In this document: one piece after another, positions 34,010 through 42,714 of the stretch | Layout of the letters: each line of letters starts with the position of its first letter | Position numbering within the stretch: position 1 is the stretch's first letter | Origin: Paenibacillus sp. FSL H8-0048 | GTDB taxonomy: Bacteria; Bacillota; Bacilli; Paenibacillales; Paenibacillaceae | DNA: 64,000 nt | NCBI RefSeq assembly: GCF_038002825.1 | Contig: NZ_JBBODF010000001.1 | Location: 2,046,001-2,110,000, forward strand | Direction of reading: 5' to 3' | Made by a program: the position numbers and the translations under genes | Notes under the pieces: generated by a model | What the model saw: the letters and a program-made list of their open reading frames with translations, nothing else | Database searches by the model: none | Told to the model about the DNA's origin: nothing

Positions 34010-34243
34010 ATGGACAAATTTGCAAACATTACCGGCACCGCTGCTTACCCATCCCTGCTAACTATTGTAATCAACACCGTGACCAGAGCGACAACCGCAA
34101 ATGGTAAAAGTGTAACTCTGGCCAATAAGCCGTTTGTCGTTAACGGCTCCGTCTACCTGCCGCTGCGCTTCATCAGCGAACAGCTTGGTGCTAAGGTCGA
34201 TTGGCTGCCGCAGGAGGGCAGAATTGCGATAAGCTTGAAGTAA
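34010..34243 (+). CDS. Orphan stalk-domain fragment
   Basis: 77 codons. The C-terminal half (KPFVVNGSVYLPLRFISEQL, GAKVDWLPQEGRIAIS) is one copper-amine-oxidase-N1 repeat. There is no signal peptide and no convincing ribosome binding site, so it may be the 3' piece of a lost secreted protein or an unusual short gene. A terminator follows at 34286, which suggests that the region was or is transcribed. Confidence 0.45.
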   Translation: MDKFANITGTAAYPSLLTIVINTVTRATTANGKSVTLANKPFVVNGSVYLPLRFISEQLGAKVDWLPQEGRIAISLK

Positions 34244-34285
34244 TAGGATGGAAAGAATAATATTCTTCGCTTAGTTACAAGCTGA

Positions 34286-34337
34286 AGCTAACAGGCTATT
34301 CTCATCTATGATGGGAAATAGTCTGTCAGCTTTTTTT
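34286..34337 (+). terminator. Rho-independent terminator
   Basis: AGCTAACAGGCTATT and AATAGTCTGTCAGCT pair (one mismatch and one G-T wobble) around a 16-base loop, followed by seven T residues. It serves the plus strand. Confidence 0.7.
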
Positions 34338-34387
34338 GCTAGTGCAAATATACAAGGAAAGCAGAGGCTCGGCATAAAATCCAAATG

Positions 34388-34561
34388 TTGCACAAAATGC
34401 AGGATTTCTGGCTGGCTCAGGAGTAAAGGTAGGGATTGTTGCAATTATTGCAGGATTTCCCGCGGTTTGTCGGGTCAGACCAGCCTATTGTTGCATTTTG
34501 TGCAGGATTTCAGGCAGATGGACGGATCGGGGGCAGTAATGTTGCATTTTTTGCAGGATTT
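34388..34561. repeat. Four-copy array of a TTGCA-type dyad repeat, 51-52 bp period
   Basis: Copies of TTGCANNNNNTGCAGGATTT (five variable bases) begin at 34388, 34439, 34491 and 34542, i.e. spacings of 51, 52 and 51 bases. The 20-base core is conserved; most of the ~31 bases between cores are not. The core is a short dyad (TTGCA/TGCA). The same family recurs at 45939-46113. Confidence 0.85.
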
Positions 34562-34639
34562 CCAGCGGCGGGGAGCGGAGCGACAATTGGCAATATCGCA
34601 GACTGTCCGTTAGCAAGCCGCCCCTTCCATCCCCCACCC

Positions 34640-34676
34640 AAAAAGCGCCCCCTCAGCCAAAGCTGAAGGGGCGCTT
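34640..34676 (-). terminator. Terminator of the polyamine operon
   Basis: AAGCGCCCCCTCAGC, loop CAAA, GCTGAAGGGGCGCTT, followed on the minus strand by TTTTGGG. It lies 20 bases beyond the nspC stop. Confidence 0.78.
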
Positions 34677-34697
34677 CTATTATTATCATCTACCCGA

Positions 34698-35849
34698 TTA
34701 AGACAACCGTCCGCTGAAGTCACTGTATTCGAACTCGCGGATCACCTTGAGGCCTTCTGCTTCATTATAGGAAGCAATGGCCGGGAGGTTGACGCCGTTG
34801 AACATATGGTTCTTCACCATGGAGTAATGCGCCATGTCGGTGAAGATCAGCTTATCGCCGTATTTCAGCGGTTCCGGGAAGGAATAATCGCCGATAATAT
34901 CGCCTGCCAAGCAGGTCATGCCGCCAAGCCGGTAGGTGTGGGCGAATTCGCCCGGTTCTCCGGCACCGATGATGCCAGGGCGGTAAGGCATCGCCAGCAC
35001 ATCCGGCATATGGCATTCAGCCGAAGTATCGATAATCGCGATATCCATGCCGTTATGCATGGTGTCGAGTACCGTCGCAACCAGATAGCCGGTGTTCAGG
35101 GCAACAGCCTCTCCCGGCTCCAGGTAGATCTCCACGTTGTAGGTCTCTTTCATGTGCAGAATGCACTTGATTAAGGTGTCGAGATCATAGTCAGGACGTG
35201 TAATATGATGCCCGCCGCCGAAGTTCAGCCATTTCATCCCGTGCAGGTACTGGCCGAATTTCTCTTCCACAACCTTAAGCGTACGCTCCAGCGTGTCCGA
35301 GTTCTGTTCACACATCGTGTGGAAATGAAGGCCGTCAATGCCGTCCAGCTCGTCCGGCCGGAAGTTCGGCAGGGTTACGCCCATACGGGAGAAGTTGTAG
35401 CAAGGATCGTACAGCGGCACTTCAATCTCGGAATACTCCGGATTGACGCGGATGCCGCAGCTGATCTGCTTCGGCGCGTTCTGCACTCGCTGCTTGAAGC
35501 GGCTCCATTGATCAAAAGAGTTGAAAACCATATGATCGCTATAGCGAAGCAGCTCATCAAACTCGCGGTCGACATAAGCGGGTGCATAGACATGCACCTC
35601 TTTGCCCATCTCCTCGAAGCCCAGCCGGGCCTCGAACAGGGAGCTGGAGGTTACGCCATGCAGGTATTTGCCGACCAGTGGGTACATAGCGTGCATGGAG
35701 AAGCCTTTTTGCGCAAGAAGAATCTTGGCTCCGCTCTTCTCCTGCACATAATTAAGGGTCTTCAGGTTCTTCGTCAGCAGCCGTTCATCCACCAGATACG
35801 CCGGGGACGGCAGATTGCTGATATCAATATCGATGTCCTTGTTCTTCAT
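34698..35849 (-). CDS. nspC: Carboxynorspermidine decarboxylase
   Basis: About 383 residues from ATG 35849 (MKNKDIDIDI); ATG at 35855 is also possible. A fold III PLP decarboxylase: LPSPAYLVDERLLTKNLKTL, the PLP lysine in ILLAQKGFSMHAMYP, a Gly-rich phosphate loop WLNFGGGHHIT, LEPGEAVALNTGYLV, and the active-site Cys/Asp/Glu run HTMCEQNSD. NspC decarboxylates carboxy(nor)spermidine in the polyamine pathway that bypasses SpeD/SpeE. It follows the synthase gene with an 11-base gap, so both steps come from one operon. Confidence 0.9.
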   Translation of the reverse strand: MKNKDIDIDISNLPSPAYLVDERLLTKNLKTLNYVQEKSGAKILLAQKGFSMHAMYPLVGKYLHGVTSSSLFEARLGFEEMGKEVHVYAPAYVDREFDELLRYSDHMVFNSFDQWSRFKQRVQNAPKQISCGIRVNPEYSEIEVPLYDPCYNFSRMGVTLPNFRPDELDGIDGLHFHTMCEQNSDTLERTLKVVEEKFGQYLHGMKWLNFGGGHHITRPDYDLDTLIKCILHMKETYNVEIYLEPGEAVALNTGYLVATVLDTMHNGMDIAIIDTSAECHMPDVLAMPYRPGIIGAGEPGEFAHTYRLGGMTCLAGDIIGDYSFPEPLKYGDKLIFTDMAHYSMVKNHMFNGVNLPAIASYNEAEGLKVIREFEYSDFSGRLS

Positions 35850-35860
35850 GGCCATGCGCC

Positions 35861-37060
35861 TTAATCCAGCAGCGTCGGCGAGAAATCTTCTTGCCAAGGC
35901 AGGCCGTGTTTGTTAAGAGCATCCATGAACGGATCTGGATCGAACTCTTCGATATTGTGTACGCCCGGTTTGTTCCAGATGCCTTTGATAATCATCATTG
36001 CCCCAATCATCGCAGGAACGCCGGTAGTGTAGGAAATGGCCTGTGAGCCAACCTCTCTATAGCACTCTTCATGATCGCAGACATTGTAGACATAATAGGT
36101 CTTAGGCTGGCCGTCTTTGGTTCCTTGAATGATACAGCCGATATTGGTTTTTCCTTTGGTTCTTGGTCCCAGGGAAGCCGGGTCAGGCAGAATGGCCTTC
36201 AGGAACTGCAAAGGAATAATCTCTTTACCTTCATAATTAATAGGCTCAATAGAAGTCATGCCGACATTCTCAAGCACCTTCAGGTGGGTCAGATAGTTCT
36301 GCGAGAAGGTCATCCAGAAGCGGATCTTCTTCACGCCAGGAATGTTAACAGCCAGCGATTCTAACTCTTCATGGTACAAAAGGTAGATATCCTTCGGGCC
36401 GATCTCCGGGAGATCGTATACTTTCTTCTCGGACAGCGGCGCTGTCTCAATCCACTCGCCATTCTCGAAGTAACGTCCGTTCGCAGTAATCTCGCGGATA
36501 TTAATCTCAGGATTGAAGTTGGTCGCAAACGGATAACCGTGGTCGCCTGCGTTCGCATCCACAATATCAATCGTATGAATCTCGTCAAAATAATGCTTCT
36601 GCGCATAAGCCGTAAATACACCGGTTACGCCAGGATCGAAGCCGCTGCCGAGCAGCGCTGTAATTCCGGCCTTCTCGAATCTTTCCTTGTAAGCCCATTG
36701 CCAGGAATATTCAAACTTCGCAGTATCCTGCGGTTCGTAGTTCGCTGTATCCACATAGTGCACTCCGGTAGCCAGGCAGGCATCCATGATCGTCAGATCC
36801 TGGTAAGGAAGAGCCACATTAATCACGACATCCGGCTGGAAGCTCTTGATCAGCTCAATGACTTCTTCCGTGTTGTCAGCATCCAGCTTGGCCGTAGAAA
36901 TCTTGGTCAGGCCCCCGTCCAGCTTCTCTTTGAGCGCATCGCACTTCGACACCGTACGGCTGGCAATGCAAATCTCCTCGAATACATCCGGGTTCTGGCA
37001 GCATTTATGAACAACAACGCTCGCTACACCGCCAGCGCCAATAATTAACGCTTTTCCCAA
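35861..37060 (-). CDS. Carboxynorspermidine synthase / saccharopine dehydrogenase family
   Basis: 399 residues. An N-terminal Rossmann fold (ALIIGAGGVASVVVHKC), INVALPYQDLTIMDACLATG, HYVDTANYEP, and LLGSGFDPGVTGVFTAYAQK are family motifs. Its pairing with nspC indicates the carboxy(nor)spermidine dehydrogenase, which condenses a diamine with aspartate semialdehyde using NADPH. Saccharopine dehydrogenase proper is less likely because no lysine pathway genes are near. Transcribed from the promoter at 37151-37179. Confidence 0.87.
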   Translation of the reverse strand: MGKALIIGAGGVASVVVHKCCQNPDVFEEICIASRTVSKCDALKEKLDGGLTKISTAKLDADNTEEVIELIKSFQPDVVINVALPYQDLTIMDACLATGVHYVDTANYEPQDTAKFEYSWQWAYKERFEKAGITALLGSGFDPGVTGVFTAYAQKHYFDEIHTIDIVDANAGDHGYPFATNFNPEINIREITANGRYFENGEWIETAPLSEKKVYDLPEIGPKDIYLLYHEELESLAVNIPGVKKIRFWMTFSQNYLTHLKVLENVGMTSIEPINYEGKEIIPLQFLKAILPDPASLGPRTKGKTNIGCIIQGTKDGQPKTYYVYNVCDHEECYREVGSQAISYTTGVPAMIGAMMIIKGIWNKPGVHNIEEFDPDPFMDALNKHGLPWQEDFSPTLLD

Positions 37061-37150
37061 ATTAATAACCCCCTAATTATGCTTAAGTTATTAGTTATTA
37101 GCCTTGCTGCTCTGGAACAGGCTACATCCTATGAAAAATCAACAACGCTG

Positions 37151-37179
37151 ATTATACAGAAACTTTCTCAATAAATCAA
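37151..37179 (-). promoter_or_regulatory. Sigma-A promoter of the polyamine operon
   Basis: On the minus strand TTGATT, 17 bases, TATAAT (the -10 is perfect). It lies about 90 bases upstream of the synthase start. Transcription would start near 37144. Confidence 0.6.
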
Positions 37180-37581
37180 TAAAATCCGACAAAAACTGTG
37201 ATCTTCCGTGTAAAATCTGCAGTTTTCTACATTAATACTCTGTAATTCACTTCATTACACTGAAATCCTTCGTTTTCCTTCGCTTTTAACCTTAATAAAT
37301 TGAAAACCAGCTTAGGGCTCCGTCCATATTTCAGTGCATCAGGCCAACCGGACAATTATATCACAACGGCGGTGTTGTTCAACATTTTTATTTCAAATTT
37401 AAGCAAGGCCAGCCGGATAAAAGTGCAAATGAGGCACATTATAATAACTTACCCGTTTTTCGCTGCCGTTAACTGATAAGTGTAAAGGTCGCCCAATGTT
37501 AAGTGATCTGATCCGGTCCATTCGTTTATTATGCGTAACCCTGTCTTTCCCATACCTCTGTCATACCTGAGCGTTGCAGGA
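37180..37581. other. Intergenic stretch without a gene
   Basis: AT-rich, between the polyamine promoter and the 3' end of the AraC regulator gene. No convincing open frame, terminator stem or repeat is seen. A few T-runs near 37390 and an AT-rich patch near 37440 are the only features. Confidence 0.5.
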
Positions 37582-38403
37582 TTAACCAGACCTCATCGCA
37601 GACGGCGGCTGTCCGCTGAGCTGCTTGAAGGCTTTGCTGAAATGAAACTCATCGCTGTATCCGCAGGCGCCCGCAATCTCCTTCAGGGTTAGCCTGGTGT
37701 ACATCAGCTGCTTCTTCGCATGCTCATAGCGGATCTCACTTAAATACCCCTTGGGACTCTTGTGCAGATATTGCTGAAAAAGACTGCGCACATACGAGGG
37801 GGATATCCCGTAGCGCACCGCCAGCTCATGGATCTGCAAGGGTTCACTGTAGCGGCGCTCCAGCTCCTCCTTCATCCGTAAGAATAATTCGTATCCCTGC
37901 CCCCGGTCAGGATGGCCGCTCTCCTTAGCCTGAAATAATTCGTACAAAAGCTCATAGAGCAGCGCCTGAGTCTTAAGCTGGCTTCCGGGACTGCCAGGAA
38001 CAAAATCGCCGGCAATCTGGCGGAAGAGCTGACCCAGCGCTCTGCCCGGCTCCCTCCCGGGCTTCAGGCGGAACGGCAAGGGCAGTTCATGAAGCGGCTC
38101 TACCCTCCCCTGATTGTCCGCTGAAGGCGATAACGTATACAGCGAGAGCAGGATCATGGTGATGCGCAAAGGCTCCCCGCCTCCGCTGCTCATCTCCATG
38201 GGCAGTCCCGGCCTCAGATAGAACAGCATGTCCGGCGACACCGGGTGCTCCTCTGTGTCTGTTCTAAATACCCCCTCTCCCTCCTGAATCCAGTACAGGC
38301 TGTGCACATGTATATTCTGACGGATATCCCTCCAGTGCGGGAAGGTCGTCTTGTCATGAATCCAGTGGATGTCCAGCACCAGATTCTGCGGAATCTCCTC
38401 CAT
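37582..38403 (-). CDS. AraC-family regulator with cupin-type sensor domain
   Basis: 273 residues from ATG 38403, preceded by GGAGGAGCTATAC. The N-terminal part (HVHSLYWIQEGEGVFRTDTE, SPDMLFYLRPGLPME) is a cupin-type ligand domain. The C-terminal two helix-turn-helix units contain IHELAVRYGISPSYVRSLFQ and LKEIAGACGYSDEFHFSKAF, followed by KQLSGQPPSAMR. Divergent from the acetyltransferase fusion gene at 38545, with ~140 bases between, so it probably regulates that gene. The ligand is unknown; a sugar is typical. Confidence 0.87.
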   Translation of the reverse strand: MEEIPQNLVLDIHWIHDKTTFPHWRDIRQNIHVHSLYWIQEGEGVFRTDTEEHPVSPDMLFYLRPGLPMEMSSGGGEPLRITMILLSLYTLSPSADNQGRVEPLHELPLPFRLKPGREPGRALGQLFRQIAGDFVPGSPGSQLKTQALLYELLYELFQAKESGHPDRGQGYELFLRMKEELERRYSEPLQIHELAVRYGISPSYVRSLFQQYLHKSPKGYLSEIRYEHAKKQLMYTRLTLKEIAGACGYSDEFHFSKAFKQLSGQPPSAMRSG

Positions 38404-38544
38404 GTATAGCTCCTCCGTTTCCCGGCCTGTCATTTCTGAAGCGTTTTTGACATGCCAATTCTGTTCATTATACCATGCCCCTCCCCAACATTCATTGCTA
38501 CACTTAGGGCATTAACCACTGGAATGATGAAGGAGAGATGCAGG

Positions 38545-40368
38545 ATGCCTGAACCACAATCCCCCTCAGTACAAGCCCTGGATTACATGCCTTGGATTGG
38601 CCTGTCAGAACAGGAACAGCTTCAGCAGAAACGGCACCAGCAGCAGCTTGCTGCCGATTATCCATGCACCTTCGGTGAAGCCTGCTTCGTCTCGCCGCAA
38701 GCCATCGTGCTGCCGGATCAGCTGACCCTCGGCGACCGGAGCTACATCGCAGGAGGTGCGATTGTCCGCAGCACACGGCTGGTCACAGGCAGCGACTGCT
38801 CTATTAACAGCTATAGCGTACTCTCAGGCGATATTACCATGGGTAATGGCGTGCGGATCGCTTCCCATGCAAGTCTATACGGCTTCAATCACGGCTATGC
38901 TGTGACGGATGTTCCGGTCTTCCGCCAGCCTTTGACTGTTAAGGGCATCGTTATAGAAGACGATGTGTGGATCGGGGCGAATGCCGTGATTCTTGACGGA
39001 GTGCGGATCGGCTCGCACAGCATTGTTGCGGCGGGGGCCATCGTGACCCGCGATGTACCGGCGTACAGCATTGTCGGCGGCAATCCGGCCAGGCTGATCC
39101 GCAGCCGTCTGGCTAGGGAGACAGTGCCAGAAGTTCATAAGAAGGGTGCAGCAATAGAGATGAAAGAGCACGCTGGCGAATATGCAGAGCATGTAGCGAA
39201 TGCGCAGGGACCGACGTCTGCTCAATACCAGACAGATACCGCTAAGCTTGAAGGAGCGGGAACGGGCAGCGGGGTACCGCCGCTTGGCGGAGCGGAGCCT
39301 GCTCCTATAAGCCTGTATGAGCAGCTCGCGAATTTCAGCAAGCAGGTGCAGGAGCAGCTAACTCCCGTGCTTGCGTTCTACTCCGAAACGTTAGAGGGAG
39401 AGAAGCTGTTCCGTGACCGGCCGGGAGCGGGGCGGACCATAAGAGCGTACTGCGATGCTGTGGAGATTGCTGCCATGTTCGGCAGTCTGCCGCCCGGCTG
39501 GACGAAGGGGGAGCTGATCGCCACCTTACACCAGTTCCAGGACAGCTGGACCGGATTATTGCCCGATCCGTGGTCACCGCCCGGGCCGGAGGATCAGCCG
39601 GAGCTGTTAACCGATCATCTCTCGCGTTATCATCTTCTCGCTGTAGGCTACGCGCTAGAGGTGTTAGGTTCTGCTCTGCCCTATCCTGTAGCCGTGGCCG
39701 GGAATATGGATACCGCTACACTGTATCGGCAGCTTAATAGTCTGCCATGGGTGGAGAATGCCTGGGGCGCCGGCGATTGGATCGACTGCTATGCTACCGG
39801 CCTGTATCACAATCTGAAATCCTTCGGCTCCGGCAGGCGCCCGGATGATCTGTTCGGCTGGCTGGCCACGCATTGCCGCCGCGACTCTGGGCTGTGGGGT
39901 CTGCCTACTGCGGAGGAGGGCTGGCTGCAGCCGGTGAACGGCTTTTACCGGCTTACCCGCGCTACCTATGCCCAGTTCGGCCTGCCCCTGCCGTACCCGG
40001 AGCGCAGCATCGATACCGTGCTGGCTCACAGCCGGGACCGCCGCTTCTTCCACCTGGATGTACTGAATGCCTGCAACGTGCTGGATGTCGTCCACCCGCT
40101 CTGGCTCTGCCGGAAGCAGAGTGATTACCGCCAGACGGAGATCCGCGCCTGGGCGGAGAAGCTGCTCGGCGAAGTACTGCCCTTCTGGGTTCCCGGACGC
40201 GGCTTCGCCTTTCAGCTGTCCCGGCAGCAGGAGACCGGCCTGCAAGGCACGGAAATGTGGCTAAGCATCATTTATCTGCTGGCTGATCTGTGCGGGTTAA
40301 GCTCCGCCCTAGGATACTCCCCGAAGGGAGTTCACCGACTGGAGCCTGCCTTCTCACTATCCTTATAA
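38545..40368 (+). CDS. Hexapeptide-repeat acetyltransferase fused to an uncharacterised helical domain
   Basis: 607 residues from ATG 38545 after AAGGAGAGATGCAGG. Residues about 45-190 form a left-handed beta-helix acyltransferase of the LacA/Maa type: [60 protein letters not shown] and [10 protein letters not shown]. Residues about 190-260 are a Gly/Glu-rich linker. Residues about 270-607 are unassigned and helix-rich, with aromatic repeats such as [40 protein letters not shown] and [12 protein letters not shown]; the pattern hints at an alpha/alpha toroid. A terminator follows at 40416. Confidence 0.75.
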   Translation: MPEPQSPSVQALDYMPWIGLSEQEQLQQKRHQQQLAADYPCTFGEACFVSPQAIVLPDQLTLGDRSYIAGGAIVRSTRLVTGSDCSINSYSVLSGDITMGNGVRIASHASLYGFNHGYAVTDVPVFRQPLTVKGIVIEDDVWIGANAVILDGVRIGSHSIVAAGAIVTRDVPAYSIVGGNPARLIRSRLARETVPEVHKKGAAIEMKEHAGEYAEHVANAQGPTSAQYQTDTAKLEGAGTGSGVPPLGGAEPAPISLYEQLANFSKQVQEQLTPVLAFYSETLEGEKLFRDRPGAGRTIRAYCDAVEIAAMFGSLPPGWTKGELIATLHQFQDSWTGLLPDPWSPPGPEDQPELLTDHLSRYHLLAVGYALEVLGSALPYPVAVAGNMDTATLYRQLNSLPWVENAWGAGDWIDCYATGLYHNLKSFGSGRRPDDLFGWLATHCRRDSGLWGLPTAEEGWLQPVNGFYRLTRATYAQFGLPLPYPERSIDTVLAHSRDRRFFHLDVLNACNVLDVVHPLWLCRKQSDYRQTEIRAWAEKLLGEVLPFWVPGRGFAFQLSRQQETGLQGTEMWLSIIYLLADLCGLSSALGYSPKGVHRLEPAFSLSL

Positions 40369-40415
40369 GCGCGGAACTTGTGCCCATAAGGCGGCCAGAA
40401 CTTACGGCATAAGTG

Positions 40416-40450
40416 GAAACGAACCGTCCTATTTAAGGACGGTTCGTTTC
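40416..40450 (+). terminator. Rho-independent terminator
   Basis: GAAACGAACCGTCC, loop of seven bases, GGACGGTTCGTTTC: a perfect 14-bp stem, 47 bases after the fusion gene's stop. Only a short T content follows. Confidence 0.72.
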
Positions 40451-40506
40451 AGCGAGAAATAGCAGGATAATTAACGGATGGATAGGACTTCCTTCGCGCT
40501 AACAAA

Positions 40507-40789
40507 ATGTATGCTGTTTTTCGCATACATTTGGGCCGTGCGCCGCGTGCCACCGCAATGTATGCTGTTTTCCGCATACATTCGGGCCATATACCTGCGT
40601 GCCACCACAGTGTATGCTGTTTTTAACATACATTCGGGCCGTGCGCCTGCGTACCGCCGCAATGTATGCTGTTTTTGGCATACATTCAGGCCATGCGCCT
40701 GCGTGCCACCGCAATGTATGCTGTTTTTGGCATACATTCGGGCCATGCGCCTGCGCACCGCCACAATGTATGCTGTTTTTCACATACAT
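40507..40789. repeat. Six-copy tandem array of ATGTATGC-type hairpins, 51-52 bp period
   Basis: Copies start at 40507, 40558, 40610, 40662, 40714 and 40766. Each has ATGTATGC, an eight-base T-rich loop, and GCATACAT (or a close variant), followed by a GC-rich connector resembling CGGGCCATGCGCCTGCGTGC. Connectors are also largely conserved, so this is a true tandem repeat and not a CRISPR array. It lies between the convergent fusion gene and the clpP unit. Related copies at 47307, 61031 and 62788. Confidence 0.92.
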
Positions 40790-40834
40790 TCGGACCGTAC
40801 GCGACCATATGCGTGCTCTACGAATCATTCGAAG

Positions 40835-40881
40835 AAAACCCCGTTATATCCGCTCGTTCTGAGCAGAGATGACGGGGTTTT
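40835..40881 (-). terminator. Terminator of the clpP unit
   Basis: AAAACCCCGTTAT and ATGACGGGGTTTT pair around a ~21-base loop; T-run on both strands. It follows the small Sm-like gene on the minus strand by 26 bases. Confidence 0.7.
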
Positions 40882-40906
40882 GTACGCTTTTATAGGCAGC
40901 CCCCGG

Positions 40907-41113
40907 TTATTGCCCGAAGCCGACGCGCGGACGCTTGCGCTCCTTGGTCTGCACATCTACCGCCCGGATGGAGGTTATGGGAATGTAGAGGGTCTGATAC
41001 TCCGTACTGTATTTCACGAACCGCTCATCCAGCTCCTCCAGTACGCCTCCCCTGACACTTGTACCATCCAAAAAATGAATCGTGACTTCCTGTCCCTTCA
41101 GCGCTTCCAGCAT
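40907..41113 (-). CDS. Small Sm-like protein, partner of clpP
   Basis: 68 residues from ATG 41113, which follows GAAGGAGAGGAAGAGC. MLEALKGQEVTIHFLDGTSV, RGGVLEELDERFVKYST, YQTLYIPITSIRAVDV: the five-strand Sm/LSM pattern, in which a bent barrel has a (V/T)xxxxDG turn. It begins 19 bases after the clpP stop. An RNA-binding or assembly role is inferred from the fold only. The longer frame upstream is an out-of-frame read of clpP. Confidence 0.75.
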   Translation of the reverse strand: MLEALKGQEVTIHFLDGTSVRGGVLEELDERFVKYSTEYQTLYIPITSIRAVDVQTKERKRPRVGFGQ

Positions 41114-41132
41114 GCTCTTCCTCTCCTTCGTC

Positions 41133-41714
41133 TCACAAATGGGTGATGATGGTGTCAATAATTCCGTATTCCAGTGCCTCCTCAGCCGACATGAAGTAAT
41201 CCCGGTCCATATCCTTCTCCACCTTCTCCGGCGGCTGGCCGGTCCGCTGCGCGGTGATCCCGACAATCTTCTTGCGGATCTGAAGAATACGTCTGGCGCT
41301 GATGGCAATATCACTCGCCTGCCCTTGCACCCCGCCATGCGGCTGATGGATCATAATCTCGCTGTTCGGCAGGGCCGACCGTTTACCGGTAGCGCCTGAC
41401 AACAGCAGCAGAGAAGCGAACGAAGCAGCAAAACCGGTGCAGATCGTGTTGACTTGAGGTTTAATTACCTGCATCGTATCATAAATACCAAAGCCTGCGG
41501 TAGTCGAACCTCCCGGGCTGTTAATGAACATCTGAATATCCTTCTCCGGCTCATCGGCCGCGAGGAACAGCAGCTGCGCAATAATGCTATTAGCCAGCCC
41601 GTCATCAATTGCCGCACCCACGAATACAATCCGGTCCTTCAGCAGCCTGGAATAAATATCATAGGACCGCTCTCCTTGGGCTGTCTGTTCTATCACATAG
41701 GGTATTACACTCAT
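41133..41714 (-). CDS. clpP: ATP-dependent Clp protease proteolytic subunit (ClpP family)
   Basis: 193 residues, the usual ClpP length. The catalytic Ser lies in [15 protein letters not shown] (about residue 98), His in IMIHQPHGG (about 122), and Asp in [16 protein letters not shown] (about 171). The Ser loop differs from the canonical GMAASMGA, so this may be a second, specialised ClpP rather than the main one. Start ATG after AGAGGAGGCATACCAGA. Cytosolic; works with a Clp ATPase not encoded here. Confidence 0.9.
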   Translation of the reverse strand: MSVIPYVIEQTAQGERSYDIYSRLLKDRIVFVGAAIDDGLANSIIAQLLFLAADEPEKDIQMFINSPGGSTTAGFGIYDTMQVIKPQVNTICTGFAASFASLLLLSGATGKRSALPNSEIMIHQPHGGVQGQASDIAISARRILQIRKKIVGITAQRTGQPPEKVEKDMDRDYFMSAEEALEYGIIDTIITHL

Positions 41715-41825
41715 TCTGGTATGCCTCCTCTAATCTGTTTTAGTGTGAATACCATGTAAACGGGTTGCCTGCGCGAAAAGATACGGAAAGCGGAAGAGGT
41801 GCGGAAATAGCGGGGGTGCGTATCT

Positions 41826-41853
41826 TTTACAATGCACTGTTCGTTTATATAAT
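41826..41853 (+). promoter_or_regulatory. Candidate sigma-A promoter for the ECF sigma gene
   Basis: TTTACA, 16 bases, TATAAT, ending 36 bases before the sigma gene ATG. The -10 is perfect, the -35 matches four of six. Confidence 0.5.
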
Positions 41854-41888
41854 AGAAGCAACGCAACCCATCGAAGGAGAGGGCTACT

Positions 41889-42659
41889 ATGACGATTCTT
41901 GAACATCACCGGACACCGGATACGATAGCTATGGATACAAGACATCTTCAGGAGCTGGGAAAAGCACTGCAGCACTACTGCCTGTCGCTCACCCGCTCCC
42001 GCTTCGACGCCGACGATCTGGCGCAGGAGACCTGGGCCAAAGCGCTCGGCTACCGCAAATTCACCATCAGCCCCAATCCCGAAGCCCTGCTGCTGCGGAT
42101 TGCCAAGAATACCTGGATTGACGCTTCCCGCCGCCGGGGGTCGCTCATCCGTGCCATGGAACGGTCTGGGGCAGCATCAGATCCGGCTTCTGCGGCGGCA
42201 ACTCTGGAGGAGCTGTCCGGGCTGGAGCTGACCTTTCAGGCGCTGCTTGCCCATCTCTCGCCGCCGCAGCGGACCGCCTGGGTTCTCCGCGATGTGCTGG
42301 GGTATTCTGCCGCCGAGTCCGCCGGACTCCTGGCAACCACGGAAGGAGCAGTCAAAGCGGCGCTGCACCGTGCACGCCAAGCCTTGAGCAAGGTCCGGGA
42401 GGAGCTGATCCAGCATGAAGGTCCCGCGCTTCCGCAGGATGCCGATTACCGGGGTTATCTGCGGGCGCTGGCTGAGGCCTATGAGCAAGGGCAGATTCCA
42501 GTATTGCTGGAGCTGCTCCGCCAGGAGAACGCCGGGATGGTAACGGCTGCTGTAAGCACGTATACAGTTCAGTCCGTGCATTCCGTGTATACAGACAACG
42601 CAAGATACGCCTATACCCATGGAGCGCCTGCATATGGCGGACTTCGGATGGCTGCATAA
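41889..42659 (+). CDS. ECF-type RNA polymerase sigma factor
   Basis: 256 residues. Region 2 contains RSRFDADDLAQETWAKALGY, then LLLRIAKNTWIDASRRRGSL. Region 4 contains LSPPQRTAWVLRDVLGYSAA and ESAGLLATTEGAVKAALHRA. The C-terminal ~80 residues (from about 175) are an extension found in some long ECF groups. No anti-sigma factor is next to it; the following epimerase gene lies 55 bases on. Start ATG after GAAGGAGAGGGCTACT. Target genes unknown. Confidence 0.85.
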   Translation: MTILEHHRTPDTIAMDTRHLQELGKALQHYCLSLTRSRFDADDLAQETWAKALGYRKFTISPNPEALLLRIAKNTWIDASRRRGSLIRAMERSGAASDPASAAATLEELSGLELTFQALLAHLSPPQRTAWVLRDVLGYSAAESAGLLATTEGAVKAALHRARQALSKVREELIQHEGPALPQDADYRGYLRALAEAYEQGQIPVLLELLRQENAGMVTAAVSTYTVQSVHSVYTDNARYAYTHGAPAYGGLRMAA

Positions 42660-42714
42660 TAGGGATGAATGGAGCAGCGGCTCTGCTCTGACTATAACTT
42701 AGGAGGATGATCCC

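Noticed and set aside
33980..34243. Complete secreted stalk protein
   Set aside because: No signal peptide or second repeat and no ribosome binding site; kept only as an orphan fragment.
40507..40789. Possible CRISPR array
   Set aside because: The connectors between the hairpins are nearly identical and not unique spacers, and no cas genes are present.
40478..41146. Long plus-strand open frames (up to 222 codons) through the hairpin array
   Set aside because: They arise because the 52-bp unit keeps several frames open; translations are Cys/His-rich repeats with no start signal and run antisense to the clpP unit.
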